Shown: positions 27,901 to 36,182, counted from the first letter of the stretch. The stretch is 64,000 nt of DNA from Haloarcula marismortui ATCC 43049 (GCF_000011085.1 NC_006396.1:1426001-1490000), one strand, 5' to 3'. Numbers and translations are program-made. The notes: generated by a model not told the origin, from the sequence alone.

Positions 27901-28032
27901 GACGCGGGTGGCGACCAGCAGGACATCATCGACGCCGGCGAGAGCCCGGAGTGTCCTGACTGTGGCTCGCTGTCGCTGTACTACTCGGAAGGCTGCAAGA
28001 CCTGCGAGTCCTGTGGCTGGTCCGAGTGCTGA
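24934..28032 (+). CDS. nrdJ: adenosylcobalamin-dependent (class II) ribonucleotide reductase
   Basis: NrdJ reduces ribonucleotides to deoxyribonucleotides using a B12-derived radical, supplying DNA precursors without oxygen. The 1032-residue protein has the catalytic set: C177 in LSACFVD, N432-P-C434-G-E436 (thiyl radical site) and C445 in YEACNLGHINL, plus the phosphate-binding PTGTTSMIGNTTGGCEPIYN. The C-terminus carries four CxxC-type cysteines (CPDCGSLSLYYSEGCKTCESCGWSEC, in part) likely to re-reduce the active site, after a low-complexity Thr/Gln/Ala linker. The ATG at 24934 follows GGAGGAG; the open frame begins 49 codons earlier but that part looks untranslated. No small beta subunit is nearby, consistent with class II. 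Confidence 0.95.
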   Translation: MSNSDLSADEITLPIKRTDGDTIEERLTGNAYHNILPARYLRKDANGDLIEGPEDLFDRVAKNIALAEAVFEANKQDVDVHVSPDQLKPDHPRRDELADEVFGKGTSVDDDVETELSVYNVNKFAYETVVPELPEGVRDHVKSTADAFQEQMEQLSFMPNSPTLMNAGDELQQLSACFVDSPGDDIDDIHQTAKEAAQVFQSGGGMGYAFWKLRPYGDPVGSTGGIASGPITFMRTYDQMCETIAQGGARRGAQMGVMRVSHPDVIQFIHAKNKDVSLAETLRLNDPDDFTHNSFAEALEEARELIDDDGQVPKHLRNAVEGHLSNFNISVGVTDDFMEALKAGEEFTFTNPRTGDAHIVTEETKELYDMFGLGEHVEVGEELSIPAEELWDDIVEGAHENGEPGVIYLERVNKQHSFDVEEHPDHEILATNPCGEQPLEEYEACNLGHINLSTLAATDAPDWRVWSEAHADEYDSIDAAIDAFLEEAIDWDEFDRRIELGTRFLENVVTMSDFPVEKIEQKVREMRKIGLGIMGLAQLYIQLGVAYGTEEANEIARQTMRHINHGSKAASHELAEERGVFTEWENSKYANPTDYSDWFEKQTGEDAADWEDGYPIRNHNTTTIAPTGTTSMIGNTTGGCEPIYNVAYYKNVSDDVQGDEMLVEFDDYFLRALEDNDIDVEAVKQEAQEQMANNEFDGVDGLTTVPDAIGELFVTTGDLSAKQHAGIQVACQEGVDSAISKTVNAPNDSTTEDAAEVFEYIYDHGGKGVTYYRDGTRSKQVLTTRAQNTEFSDMDADEIVAQIEEVFGGIEGFLEDEAVQAAIDDSIQQVLGVADGDAEYAEKQTRPDVLHGVTQRIDTGYGKLYVNINEDPEADRPFELFANIGNSGGFTASFTEALAKTISTALRSGVDPEEIADELQGIRSPKVAWDKGEQIQSIPDAIGTALRRYLDGDVDKAYPDQTTLEETAEKAEGETATQTQTDGGAAAAADAGGDQQDIIDAGESPECPDCGSLSLYYSEGCKTCESCGWSEC

Positions 28033-28115
28033 ACGCCGCCGCCTGAGACGCGGATTCGGATTTCGCCGCGCCTGAAGCCCGCTTTTTCGCTGTGCACTGA
28101 CTCGCTGAGGGCCGG

Positions 28116-28406
28116 CTACCGGAATTCCGTCACGTCGTACACGCCGGTAATCGTCGTTTCCTCGACAGTCGCGGTGATTTCTGTCCCTTCTTCGGCTGCC
28201 GAGTCTGCGACAAGCGTCACTGGCTCGATGGGTTGGCGGCGGAGAAATGCCGCAATCCGTTCGAGCCACGACGGCTTCCCGCCCTTGCGGCAGACGATGA
28301 CGTAGCGTGAGTCCGCGAGCGACGCCATCTTGGGCTCGAAGTCGTAGTCCTCGTGGTCGGCTGGCGGGACGACGTGGATGACCTCGCCCGCAATCGTCTC
28401 GTCCAT
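28116..28406 (-). CDS. conserved haloarchaeal hypothetical protein
   Basis: This 96-residue protein of no family I can name begins MDETIAGEVIHVVPPADHEDYDFEP. It seems to be a small beta-rich protein (RYVIVCRKGGKPSW, TLVADSAAEEGTEITATVEETTITGVYDVTEF), perhaps with an OB-like C-terminal half. The open frame extends to 28709 across the next gene's C-terminus, but only the part from 28406 looks like protein. Cytoplasmic by composition. Confidence 0.65.
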   Translation of the reverse strand: MDETIAGEVIHVVPPADHEDYDFEPKMASLADSRYVIVCRKGGKPSWLERIAAFLRRQPIEPVTLVADSAAEEGTEITATVEETTITGVYDVTEFR

Positions 28407-28449
28407 ACGCACAGTAGCGACTACAGCGGTATGTGCCGCTCGCTTTGCA

Positions 28450-29970
28450 CTATGAGTACTGTTTGGAGACCCAGCCCGAGGCACCGCTGGGATACGAGTC
28501 GGTCTCTGTTTCCGGCTGCACCTCGCCGCGCTGGTCGACCATTCGGACGACGACGGTGTGACCGCTGGACGGTGGGTCGTAAGTGTACTCCCACTGCCGC
28601 CAGGCGTCCGCGGCGGGGCCGTCGCCGCTGGCTGCGGGCAGTTGGTCCGAGAGCGTCGCGTCCGCCCACGTCTCGCCGCCGTCGGTGGAGACTTCGACGC
28701 GCTTGACACCGCGCAGGCCGGCGTAAGCAGGGCCGCCGATACGTCGGCGGCCGTCCGAAAGCATCGATTCGTGGTGGAGTTTAGCGACCGGATTCACCGG
28801 TCCGGTCCCCTGCCAACCGCGTTTCTCCCAGTAGCCGTCGGCCTCCTCGTCCAGCACCTCGATTTCCGAGAGCCACTTGACGTTGACCTCGCCCCAGTGG
28901 CCGGGGACCAGCGCTCGGACGGGGTAGCCGTGGCCGCGCGGGAGTATCTTCCCGTTCATCCCGTAGGCGAGCATCCCGCCCCGGAGCGCGTCGATGGGGA
29001 ACTCCTCGTAGTAGTCGTCTTCGGCCCGGAGCATGACGCACTCACAGCCGCTCTGGACGCCGGCTTCTTCGAGCAGGCTGTCGACGGGAACGCCGGTCCA
29101 TAGCGCGTTATCCGTCTTGTAGCCGTTGAGGCTCTCCCCCACGCAACGAAGCGTAACAAACCGGTTTTCGGCATCCATCTCTATGATATCCTCATAGTCG
29201 AGCGTGACCTCCTCTTCGACAGCACCGGTGATAGAGAGCGACCAGTCCGCGGCCGAGATCTGCGGGTCGATGGAGTTGATGTCGACCTCGTAGAAGTTCT
29301 CGCTGACCAGCGGGTCTATGTCGCCAAAGCCCAGCGATGACTCCGCTGCGACGGCAAGCTTCTCGTCGACATCGTCGAGGTCCGCCCCCGGCGCATTCAG
29401 TACGGGCGCGTCGTCACCCGTCGCGGCGACCGACCGCTGGTTGCCAGCCGCGTAGCCGACCGTCGCCGCGCCGATGGCCGCGCCGACCGTCGAGAGCGCT
29501 CGCCGTCGTTTCGAGGATATCGGTGACACCGAGCCACCGAATCCGTCGAGGAGTTGCGCAAGGCCGACGACGGCGGCGGCGGGGACCGCCGGGCCAGCGG
29601 CAAGGACGACTTCGCCGGTGAGAACGACGCTGACGGCCCACGTTACGACAGCCGTTCCGACGACAGGGAGGGCGCGGTTGTTCGTCAGTTGCCCGGTGAG
29701 GATAGCTGCCCTGGCCGCCAGTGCGATGAACAGCCCAGCGAGCGCGATGGCGAGCAGGAGATTGAGCTGTTGGCCGAGGCTGCCGAGCGTCGAGATAGCA
29801 GTCGAGACGACGATACCGGGCATCGACCGCGCGAGCGTCCGCTCGATTGGCGAGGCGATAAATGCGGGCGCGTAGCCGGTCACCGCGTAGGACCCGGCCA
29901 GACCCGCGATAGCTGCGGCGACGCTGACCAGCAGCCGACCGCCGGGCGAGTCGAGGAGGTCGTCAGTCAT
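28450..29970 (-). CDS. sulfite-oxidase-family molybdopterin oxidoreductase with N-terminal membrane domain
   Basis: Residues 1-170 hold four or five membrane helices (for example LLLAIALAGLFIALAARAAIL and VVGTAVVTWAVSVVLTGEVVLA), and residues about 215-506 a sulfite-oxidase-type Mo-pterin domain followed by the Ig-like dimerisation domain (VEVSTDGGETWADATL). The likely Mo-ligating Cys is C276 in VTLRCVGESLNG, and GHGYPVRALVPGHWGEVNVKWL is the usual substrate/pterin region. Sulfite or another oxyanion may be the substrate; which one is not visible. The SSKRRRALSTVGAA stretch at about 153 looks like a twin-arginine-like junction, so the enzyme domain probably faces outside. Confidence 0.88.
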   Translation of the reverse strand: MTDDLLDSPGGRLLVSVAAAIAGLAGSYAVTGYAPAFIASPIERTLARSMPGIVVSTAISTLGSLGQQLNLLLAIALAGLFIALAARAAILTGQLTNNRALPVVGTAVVTWAVSVVLTGEVVLAAGPAVPAAAVVGLAQLLDGFGGSVSPISSKRRRALSTVGAAIGAATVGYAAGNQRSVAATGDDAPVLNAPGADLDDVDEKLAVAAESSLGFGDIDPLVSENFYEVDINSIDPQISAADWSLSITGAVEEEVTLDYEDIIEMDAENRFVTLRCVGESLNGYKTDNALWTGVPVDSLLEEAGVQSGCECVMLRAEDDYYEEFPIDALRGGMLAYGMNGKILPRGHGYPVRALVPGHWGEVNVKWLSEIEVLDEEADGYWEKRGWQGTGPVNPVAKLHHESMLSDGRRRIGGPAYAGLRGVKRVEVSTDGGETWADATLSDQLPAASGDGPAADAWRQWEYTYDPPSSGHTVVVRMVDQRGEVQPETETDSYPSGASGWVSKQYS

Positions 29971-30075
29971 GGCTGAACCGACGGCCTACCCCGCAAAAGG
30001 GATTGTTCCAATTTCGGCTAGAATCCGTTCCGAAACTCCGGAAGACACAAGCGAGCGGGGCTGCTCTACAGAATC

Positions 30076-30198
30076 ATGGACGAGCAGCCCGGCGGTCGGC
30101 CCTGCCCGCTCTGTGAGCGGGCGATGTACCACCGACACTGCAAGTACGTCTGTCCGGAACACGGGGTCGTGTACGACTGCGCGGACACGTTCTACTGA
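30076..30198 (+). CDS. 40-residue zinc-finger protein
   Basis: The small open frame encodes 40 residues (MDEQPGGRPCPLCERAMYHR and on) with CPLC, HCKYVCPEHG and a final YDCADTFY. The spaced Cys/His pairs CxxC ... HCxxxCxxH are a plausible zinc site. Very small zinc proteins of this kind are frequent in haloarchaea and some affect growth or biofilm formation; this one is not known to me. It lies 46 bases before the sensor kinase start and in a different frame from it. Confidence 0.7.
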   Translation: MDEQPGGRPCPLCERAMYHRHCKYVCPEHGVVYDCADTFY

Positions 30199-30213
30199 CG
30201 AGACGCTCACGGG

Positions 30214-30221
30214 TTTATTAG
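30214..30221 (+). promoter_or_regulatory. TATA-like box of the sensor kinase gene
   Basis: TTTATTAG is centred about 28 bases before the ATG at 30245, the spacing of leaderless haloarchaeal transcripts. It decides the kinase start against a longer open frame beginning at 29969. Confidence 0.6.
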
Positions 30222-30244
30222 CTTGGAACAATGAAAAGAGTGGT

Positions 30245-32776
30245 ATGAGTGGTCACGGGGAGGAGATTTCGGTGCTGCACGTCGACGACGACCCCGACCT
30301 TGGCGACCTCGTTGCGGTCCATCTGGAACAAACGCACGGCAACCTCTCTGTCTGTACCGAGCGAAGTGCGGCCGATGGGTTAGAACGATTGTCCGAGCAC
30401 ACGTTCGACTGTGTCGTTAGCGATCACGACATGCCGGGCATGGGCGGGCTCGAATTTCTGAAGGTCGTTCGCGAGGAGTACGACGAACTCCCGTTTATTC
30501 TCTTTACTGGCAAAGGAAACGAGGAAATCGCGAGTGATGCTATCTCAGCCGGTGTCACCGAATACCTCCAGAAAGGGATGGGGACAGACCAGTACGCCGT
30601 GCTTGCCAACCGTATCGAGCGGGCTGTCGAGGAACGACGGGCCAAGACCGCGCTCGAAGAGTCCGAGCGAATGCTGTCGACGCTCATTTCGAATCTGCCG
30701 GGGATGGTGTATCGCGCCCGGAACGAGCCTGATTGGCCGATGGAGTTCGTTAGCGACGGTGCAGCGGAGCTAGTCGGCTACAGTTCGGAGGCGTTCGAGC
30801 GTGGCGATGTCTCCTGGGGTGCGCTGATCAAGGACTCCGAAACGGAGCGTCTCTGGGAAACGGTCCAGACCTGTATTGCCGCCGGCGAACCGTTCGAGGT
30901 CTCCTACCAGATCGAGACGGCCGACGGTGAGACCCGCTGGATGTGGGAGCGTGGGCGTGTCGTTGACACTGACGACAATGGCGTCGAAATCCTCGAAGGG
31001 TTCATCACCGACGTGACTGCGCGCGAGGAGCGTGAACGGGAGCTCGCGGATCAACGGGCATTTACCGAGAAGCTCATCGACTCCATCGACGATATGTTCT
31101 ACGTCGTCGGTACCGACGGCAGCCTGGTCAGGTGGAACGACACCGTCTCGTCGGTGACCGGCTACACCAACGAGAAGTTGGCGTCGATGGACATTGGGGA
31201 CATCGTCGCGGATTCCGACCACGAGAAATTATGGGAGGTATTCGAGGAGACGCTGGAAACTGGATACGGAACCATTGAGGCAGGAATCGAGACGGCTGAC
31301 GGCGAGAGGCTCCAGTACGAATTTAAGGGATCGCTTATCGAAGACGGGCGTGGCGACCTGTTCGGGATTGCCGGTATCGGCCGGGATATCACCGAACGGA
31401 AACGTCGAGAGCGGGAGCTCAGGGAGTACCGCACGCTGGTCGAGAACGTCGGGGACCCGATGTATATCCTCGACACCGACGGTCGCATCGAAATGGCAAA
31501 CGAGGCGATGGCCGCCCATCTCGGGTACGACCGCGCGGAGATCGTCGGCTCGGAGCCAGCCCGGTTCATGCCCGAAGCGGACGTCGAAAGAGGGACAGCA
31601 CTCATCCGTGACCTGCTTGGCGACGACGAGCGAACGTGGGCTGCTTACGAGATGCGGACGATATCCGCGGACGGGACGGTCCGGATCAACGAGGACAGGA
31701 TCGCGCCGCTGTTCGACGAGGAGGGGAACTTCGACGGCTCGGTCGGTGTGATGCGCGAGACGACGGAGCGCAAGCAACGCGAGCGGGAACTCGAACGCTA
31801 CGAGACGATTATCGAGGCCGTTGGCGACCCGGTGTACACGCTCGATGACGAGGGTGTATTCACCTACGTGAACGAGGCGATAGAGCAACTGACGGGGTTC
31901 GAACCGGACGAACTGATCGGCGAGCACATCTCGACGATCATGACCGGCGAGGACATCAACCGCGGAAGCGAGCTCATCCGGACAATCCTGTCTGACCCGA
32001 CCCGACAGAACGTGACCTTCGAAACGGATATTGTCGACCAGACCGGGAATCACACGCCTATCGAGATCCATATCGCGTTGCTTCCAGCCGCAGACGGGGA
32101 GTTCAACGGCACAGCGGGCGTCATCCGCGATATCAGCGACCGGAAAGACAGGGAGCGACAGCTCGCGGAGTTCGCCTCTGTCGTTAGCCACGACCTCCGA
32201 AACCCGCTGAACGTGGTCAAAAGGCGGATATCGGTCGCCCGGACATCGGGCGACGTATCACACCTCGAGGCGGCGGAGTCCGCGGCCGACCGGATGGACG
32301 AACTCATCAACGACCTGTTGACGCTCGCCAGGCAGGGCGAGACGGTCGGCGAGACGGCGATGGTGGATCTCGCTGCCCTCGCAGGTCAGGCCTGGATCGA
32401 TGTCGAAACCGGCGAAGCCACGCTCGAAAAGATCGGGACAGCGACGATTGAAGCTGACGCGGCACGGCTCCGCGCGGTGTTCGAGAACCTGTTCTGCAAC
32501 GCTGTGAAACACGGGCGTCGCGCGGACGGCGCCCCAATCACCGTCTCCGTCGGCACAACGGACACCGGGTTTTATGTCGCCGACGACGGCGTCGGAATCC
32601 CACCTGAAGAGCGAGATGACGTGTTCGAGCGCGGCTACACCACGAGCGACGCGGGGACCGGGTTCGGTCTGGCAATCGTCGCTGAGGTCGCACAGGCCCA
32701 CGGGTGGTCGGTGTCGGTGACAGAGAGCGAGAGCGGCGGCGCGCGGTTCGAGTTCACGACGAGTTCGGAGCGCTGA
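30245..32776 (+). CDS. hybrid receiver-PAS histidine kinase
   Basis: This 843-residue soluble sensor kinase has in order: an N-terminal receiver domain (residues 8-125, acceptor D60 in VVSDHDMPGMGG, Lys in EYLQKGM), four PAS domains with PAC segments (about 133-250, 270-390, 395-510, 515-630; for example LILDTDG-type YILDTDGRIEMANEAM and GVIRDISDRKDRERQL), a HisKA domain with H649 in VVSHDLRNPL, and an HATPase domain with N box ENLFCNAVKH, G1 VADDGVGIP and G2 GTGFGLAIV. There are no membrane helices, so it senses an internal signal such as redox state or a ligand. The gene's end overlaps the convergent VTT gene by 23 bases. Confidence 0.93.
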   Translation: MSGHGEEISVLHVDDDPDLGDLVAVHLEQTHGNLSVCTERSAADGLERLSEHTFDCVVSDHDMPGMGGLEFLKVVREEYDELPFILFTGKGNEEIASDAISAGVTEYLQKGMGTDQYAVLANRIERAVEERRAKTALEESERMLSTLISNLPGMVYRARNEPDWPMEFVSDGAAELVGYSSEAFERGDVSWGALIKDSETERLWETVQTCIAAGEPFEVSYQIETADGETRWMWERGRVVDTDDNGVEILEGFITDVTAREERERELADQRAFTEKLIDSIDDMFYVVGTDGSLVRWNDTVSSVTGYTNEKLASMDIGDIVADSDHEKLWEVFEETLETGYGTIEAGIETADGERLQYEFKGSLIEDGRGDLFGIAGIGRDITERKRRERELREYRTLVENVGDPMYILDTDGRIEMANEAMAAHLGYDRAEIVGSEPARFMPEADVERGTALIRDLLGDDERTWAAYEMRTISADGTVRINEDRIAPLFDEEGNFDGSVGVMRETTERKQRERELERYETIIEAVGDPVYTLDDEGVFTYVNEAIEQLTGFEPDELIGEHISTIMTGEDINRGSELIRTILSDPTRQNVTFETDIVDQTGNHTPIEIHIALLPAADGEFNGTAGVIRDISDRKDRERQLAEFASVVSHDLRNPLNVVKRRISVARTSGDVSHLEAAESAADRMDELINDLLTLARQGETVGETAMVDLAALAGQAWIDVETGEATLEKIGTATIEADAARLRAVFENLFCNAVKHGRRADGAPITVSVGTTDTGFYVADDGVGIPPEERDDVFERGYTTSDAGTGFGLAIVAEVAQAHGWSVSVTESESGGARFEFTTSSER

Positions 32777-33413
32777 CGTGGCGATAGGCCGGCCCCGCAA
32801 GCACCAGCACGGCCAGCGCCGCGGAGAACAGCAGGACGTGTGGGAGCGCGTCGATGGTGAGGCCAGTGAGCGTCAGCGACCGCAGCGACGCGCCCGCAGT
32901 GACTTCGACCGCGACCCACGGAATCTCGCCGATGAACGTCCCGACAGCAAAGGAGCGCGGCGAGACGCGGGCGAACCCGGCCCCGTAGGAGACGGGGTCC
33001 GCGGGCACGGGTGAGAGTCGCGCCGCGAGGACGCCCCGCGTCTCGCCGGTCACCTCGATGATCCGCCGGCCGGAGTCCCCAAGCCAGCCGAACATCCCGC
33101 CTTGCTCACCGGCCCGGAGTGCGAATCGGTAGGGAATGAGGCAGGTGACGAGTGCACCCATCAGCGCGACCGGGAAGCCGTACTTGACCCCAAGGACGAA
33201 CCCGACGAACGCAGATAACGGCATCGTCGGCCACGCGAAGAACGGGCGGACCAGATACAGGCCGACGATGACACCCGCGAGGTAGACAGGGTGGTCAGCG
33301 AGGTGCAGCAGCTGGGCCACCACCCGCTCGGGTGTAAGCAGCGTCGTCACAATAGCGACGACTGCCACCAGTCCGGCGGTCCCGATCAGCTGTCGCTTCG
33401 CGAGGCGGTCCAT
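32754..33413 (-). CDS. VTT-domain membrane protein (TVP38/TMEM64 family)
   Basis: This 219-residue protein has about five to six hydrophobic helices and the VTT hallmarks: RPFFAWPTMPLSAFVGFVLGVKYG and later RLSPVPADPVSYGAGFARVSPRSFAVGTFIGEIPW. Family members (DedA/SNARE-associated Golgi superfamily) are membrane proteins thought to move or scramble lipids; the substrate here is unknown. It converges on, and overlaps, the kinase gene. Confidence 0.85.
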   Translation of the reverse strand: MDRLAKRQLIGTAGLVAVVAIVTTLLTPERVVAQLLHLADHPVYLAGVIVGLYLVRPFFAWPTMPLSAFVGFVLGVKYGFPVALMGALVTCLIPYRFALRAGEQGGMFGWLGDSGRRIIEVTGETRGVLAARLSPVPADPVSYGAGFARVSPRSFAVGTFIGEIPWVAVEVTAGASLRSLTLTGLTIDALPHVLLFSAALAVLVLAGPAYRHVSAPNSS

Positions 33414-33455
33414 CTACCCAAGTGGGCGGTAGCAATCGACAAACGCTTTGTGGTA

Positions 33456-33464
33456 TCTTTTACG
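33456..33464 (+). promoter_or_regulatory. TATA-like box of the following zinc-ribbon gene
   Basis: TCTTTTACG is centred about 29 bases before the GTG at 33489, supporting a leaderless start there. Confidence 0.45.
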
Positions 33465-33488
33465 TTGCTCGGGGTTGAATCGGCGATT

Positions 33489-33854
33489 GTGTCCGAGACG
33501 CGAGACCCGGTCGAGCTCGGTGTCGAACTACTCGCCCATCTGGAACACGGGGAGCTGTCCGTCGCCGACGCCCTCGACCGTATCGAGACGGTGACGACCA
33601 ACCCACAGGTCCAGCGCGAGATACTCGACACTGCAGTGATGCGGGGGCTCATCGAACGCGAGAACGGCGTTATCCGCCCGCGATCACAGGGGTCGTACGT
33701 GAACTTCGACAGCGATGTCGTCGTCCGTGACGGGGAGTTCTCGTGTCAGCGCTGTGGTGCAGCTATCAGTACGGGCCACTTCGTCCAGTTTGACGACGGC
33801 GAACTGGGCCCGTTCGGGTCGACGTGCATTCGGAAAGTGTTGGGGAGAGAGTAG
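33489..33854 (+). CDS. conserved haloarchaeal protein with C-terminal zinc ribbon (probably DUF5830)
   Basis: In this 121-residue protein the N-terminal half looks like a winged helix (GVELLAHLEHGELSVADALDRIETVTTNPQVQREILDTAVMRGLIER), and the C-terminal half has FSCQRCGAAISTGHFVQF ... GPFGSTCIRKVLGRE, in which two or three Cys plus His may bind zinc. I believe this is the DUF5830 group, from memory only. The GTG start fits the TATA box and the N-terminal SETRDPVELG; an open frame to 33291 runs over the divergent gene. Confidence 0.75.
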   Translation: MSETRDPVELGVELLAHLEHGELSVADALDRIETVTTNPQVQREILDTAVMRGLIERENGVIRPRSQGSYVNFDSDVVVRDGEFSCQRCGAAISTGHFVQFDDGELGPFGSTCIRKVLGRE

Positions 33855-34074
33855 CGAGGGGCACGACAGAAGGGGGTGGTCCTCGGTTTGAGAACGGGGA
33901 GCGGCGCGACCCGTGACCAGGGTGTGGCCCTCGGTGGACGAGCAGCGACCGAAACGAGCCGCAAGCAGCGAAAGCGCGGTTGCTGTCGCAGCGACGGTCT
34001 CAGCGTGTCATTGAGGACAACGGCCAGAGAATAGCGAGCCTCCCGAGACGGGCATCAAGGCGGAACGCGGCGGC

Positions 34075-35085
34075 TTAGCGACCCTGCCGGAGTTCCTTGA
34101 TGAGCTGTTTGATCGTTCGCTCCTGTCTCTGGAGCTGTTCGTTCTGAGCCTCGACAGCGGCGGTCAGTTCTGCGACCTGTGCCTCGAGTTCAGCGATATC
34201 GGGGTCTGTGGTGGTGTCCGACTCGACCGATCCGGTGTCTATGCCAGCTGTGTCACTGGATCGTGTCTCCGTCGGGGCTTCAGTGGTGGGTCCCTGCTCA
34301 TTGGTCGATGCGGTCGCAGCCTGTGTACTGGCGCTCGTGGACTCACTCTCGGAATCGTCACCGCCCTCCTCGTCGTTGCTCACAAGCGGGTCGATGCCAG
34401 ATTCAAGGCCGAGACCGTTGCCGGCTTCGTCAGCACTCTTGTCGGGGTCGGCTCCAACCTTGGCATTGAGGTCGGCAAGTGAATCGACTTCGTGGTACGC
34501 GAAGAGGGCCTCTTCCAGCGCTTTCCGGACCATTGGTGCTTCCTCGGACGGCGCTTTGATGCGTTCTGGCCGCTCGTTAAACGAGAGGACGACGGCCGTA
34601 GCGACGCTCCCCTCTTCGAACTCTAGACCAGTCACGTCGTCGAAGGAGAACGCCTCGTAGTCGGCGTCCCAGGTGACGTTGCCGATGTGCTTGAGCAGTT
34701 GGCGGTCGGTAACCACCAGCGTGAGTTCGCTGAACCGGAACACGCCGACGAGACTCTCGTCGGGGGCGATGCCGCCCGAGACAGTGAGCTTCCCTTCGAG
34801 CAACCGTTCGAGGACGGCATCAGCGCGGCTCCCGGGGACAGACAGTTCGAGCTTCTCACTGGTGTAGATGAGCGAGAATTTGGTCTTGCGGCGGCCTTCC
34901 GAAACCGTGAGCCGTTCGAAGTCGTGCGGATAGCTGGCGACCTTCTCGTCGCTGAGAAGGCCCTCACCGCGGTAGACGAGCGTCCGGGTCGGTGTGAAAC
35001 AGGCCGCGTCTTCGTCACCGAGGTTGACACCGCCCCGGATCTCCTCGTCCCCGAGTTCCTGCTGGACGAGGTCTGGTATCTCCAT
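34075..35085 (-). CDS. conserved haloarchaeal protein with C-terminal coiled coil
   Basis: In this 336-residue protein residues 1-200 form a conserved haloarchaeal domain (MEIPDLVQQELGDEEIRGGVNLGDE; TPTRTLVYRGEGLLSDEKV; FSFDDVTGLEFEEGSVATAVVLSF) that looks like two PH-like beta folds. Then comes a low-complexity Ser/Thr/Glu linker (about 225-290), and the last 45 residues are a clear coiled coil (IAELEAQVAELTAAVEAQNEQLQRQERTIKQLIKEL). No catalytic motif was seen and I do not know the function. The 220 bases between it and the previous gene hold nothing I recognise. Confidence 0.75.
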   Translation of the reverse strand: MEIPDLVQQELGDEEIRGGVNLGDEDAACFTPTRTLVYRGEGLLSDEKVASYPHDFERLTVSEGRRKTKFSLIYTSEKLELSVPGSRADAVLERLLEGKLTVSGGIAPDESLVGVFRFSELTLVVTDRQLLKHIGNVTWDADYEAFSFDDVTGLEFEEGSVATAVVLSFNERPERIKAPSEEAPMVRKALEEALFAYHEVDSLADLNAKVGADPDKSADEAGNGLGLESGIDPLVSNDEEGGDDSESESTSASTQAATASTNEQGPTTEAPTETRSSDTAGIDTGSVESDTTTDPDIAELEAQVAELTAAVEAQNEQLQRQERTIKQLIKELRQGR

Positions 35086-35230
35086 ACTGCCTGCATACCT
35101 GCGTGGTGGCTTAAATCCGCGGGTCGAGTAGCAACGCCGGTGAGGCGCTCGCGGCGTGGGACTGTACCACAGTCTCGACAGAGATGAGAACCTTCAAGAC
35201 GGCTAACGGCCAACGGCTGAATGCACCCGC

Positions 35231-35375
35231 GCCCGGGTGGCTTAGCTGGACATAGCGCCGCACTCATAGGGTCTTTCGACTCATGCGGCAGTGCACCCGT
35301 CATGACCCCGGGGCGCTCGTCACGCCCCAGACCTGGGCCATGCGGAGATCGAGGGTTCGGAGCCCTCCCCGGGCA
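35231..35375 (+). tRNA. elongator tRNA-Met (CAU) with 71-base intron
   Basis: Acceptor GCCCGGG/CCCGGGC (35231-35237, 35368-35374), discriminator A (35375), T arm GAGGG-TTCGGAG-CCCTC, anticodon stem CCGCA/TGCGG, anticodon CAT at 35265-35267. An intron lies after position 37. A G-C first pair, rather than the A-U of archaeal initiators, marks it as elongator tRNA. Matches the known intron-containing tRNA-Met of haloarchaea. Confidence 0.95.
35269..35339 (+). other. archaeal tRNA intron with canonical bulge-helix-bulge
   Basis: Pairing can be drawn exactly: CTCA (35263-35266) with TGGG (35334-35337) forms the 4-bp central helix; TAG (35267-35269) and CCA (35338-35340) are the 3-base bulges; GGTC (35270-35273) pairs with GACC (35330-35333). 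Cutting after the second base of each bulge removes 35269-35339 and joins A37 to A38. Confidence 0.9.
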
Positions 35376-35567
35376 TTTTCCAGATCACATCGACAAGCAG
35401 CCAGTAGCGTCTCTATCTCGGATTCGGGAACAGCACTACACCAGTCCGAGCGGCGGTGTGCCGAGCAAGCGGACTGCGTCGTCAACGAGTTGTTCTCAAA
35501 CGCCAGTACGTTTGCTCCGACTGCTCGACGCATTACTGTCGCTCCGTGAGAAAAGAATCGCCAGCGA

Positions 35568-36182
35568 TTAGCCAGATGAGAGCCCGTTACCGGGGAACTG
35601 CTGAAATACGGACTCGAAATCGTCAATCTCTGCGGCCGTGGCATCGGCCCTTTGGCGGAGTTCTTCGAACCGCTCGTTGACGGTCTGGTATTCATCGCTT
35701 GCTTCGAGTTGTGGTGTGTTCTTCTGGGTTTCTAGTGTCGCCTTCTTCGAAGCTACGGCGAAGTACTCCTGAACCCGGTCGTCGTACGTGGTTCGGATAA
35801 GCATCTCCGAGACGGTGTCGAGGAGGTCCTCGCGGCTGACCGGCTTGGTCAGATACTCGTCGAAGGGCATCTCGACAATGTCGAAGTCCGGGTCGACGGC
35901 CGTCACCATCACTACTGCGGGGTCGATACCCCGTTCTGCGATGGTGTCGAGGACCTCGTCACCACTCATGTCGGGCATCTGTCGGTCCAGAAAGACGACG
36001 TCGACGGACGCGTCGGCTAACTGGAGCGCCTCAGTACCGCTGTGTGCGGTCCGAACGTCGTGTGCGGTCAGCAGCCACGTCGAATACAGGTCCGCGATAT
36101 CTTGCTCATCGTCAACGACGAGCACTGTTGCCTCCTCGGTCTCACCACGCTTTTGCACTTGTTGTCCCTCCTGTCGACTCAC
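35568..36182 (-). CDS. HalX-domain response regulator
   Basis: In this 204-residue protein the receiver domain covers about residues 18-130 (VLVVDDEQDIADLY; acceptor Asp in VVFLDRQMPDMSG; conserved Thr in MVTAV; Lys in YLTKPVSREDL). The C-terminal 70 residues are the HalX domain, a helical, probably coiled-coil output module found in haloarchaea (YDDRVQEYFAVASKKATLE ... ERFEELRQRADATAAEIDDFESVF). It has no DNA-binding motif, so it probably acts through protein contacts. No kinase lies next to it; the closest is the multi-PAS kinase 2.8 kb away. Confidence 0.88.
   Translation of the reverse strand: MSRQEGQQVQKRGETEEATVLVVDDEQDIADLYSTWLLTAHDVRTAHSGTEALQLADASVDVVFLDRQMPDMSGDEVLDTIAERGIDPAVVMVTAVDPDFDIVEMPFDEYLTKPVSREDLLDTVSEMLIRTTYDDRVQEYFAVASKKATLETQKNTPQLEASDEYQTVNERFEELRQRADATAAEIDDFESVFQQFPGNGLSSG

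Noticed and set aside
29969..30244. N-terminal extension of the sensor kinase (92 residues)
   Set aside because: It crosses the 40-residue zinc gene in another frame and lies before the TATA box; the receiver domain starts at 30245.
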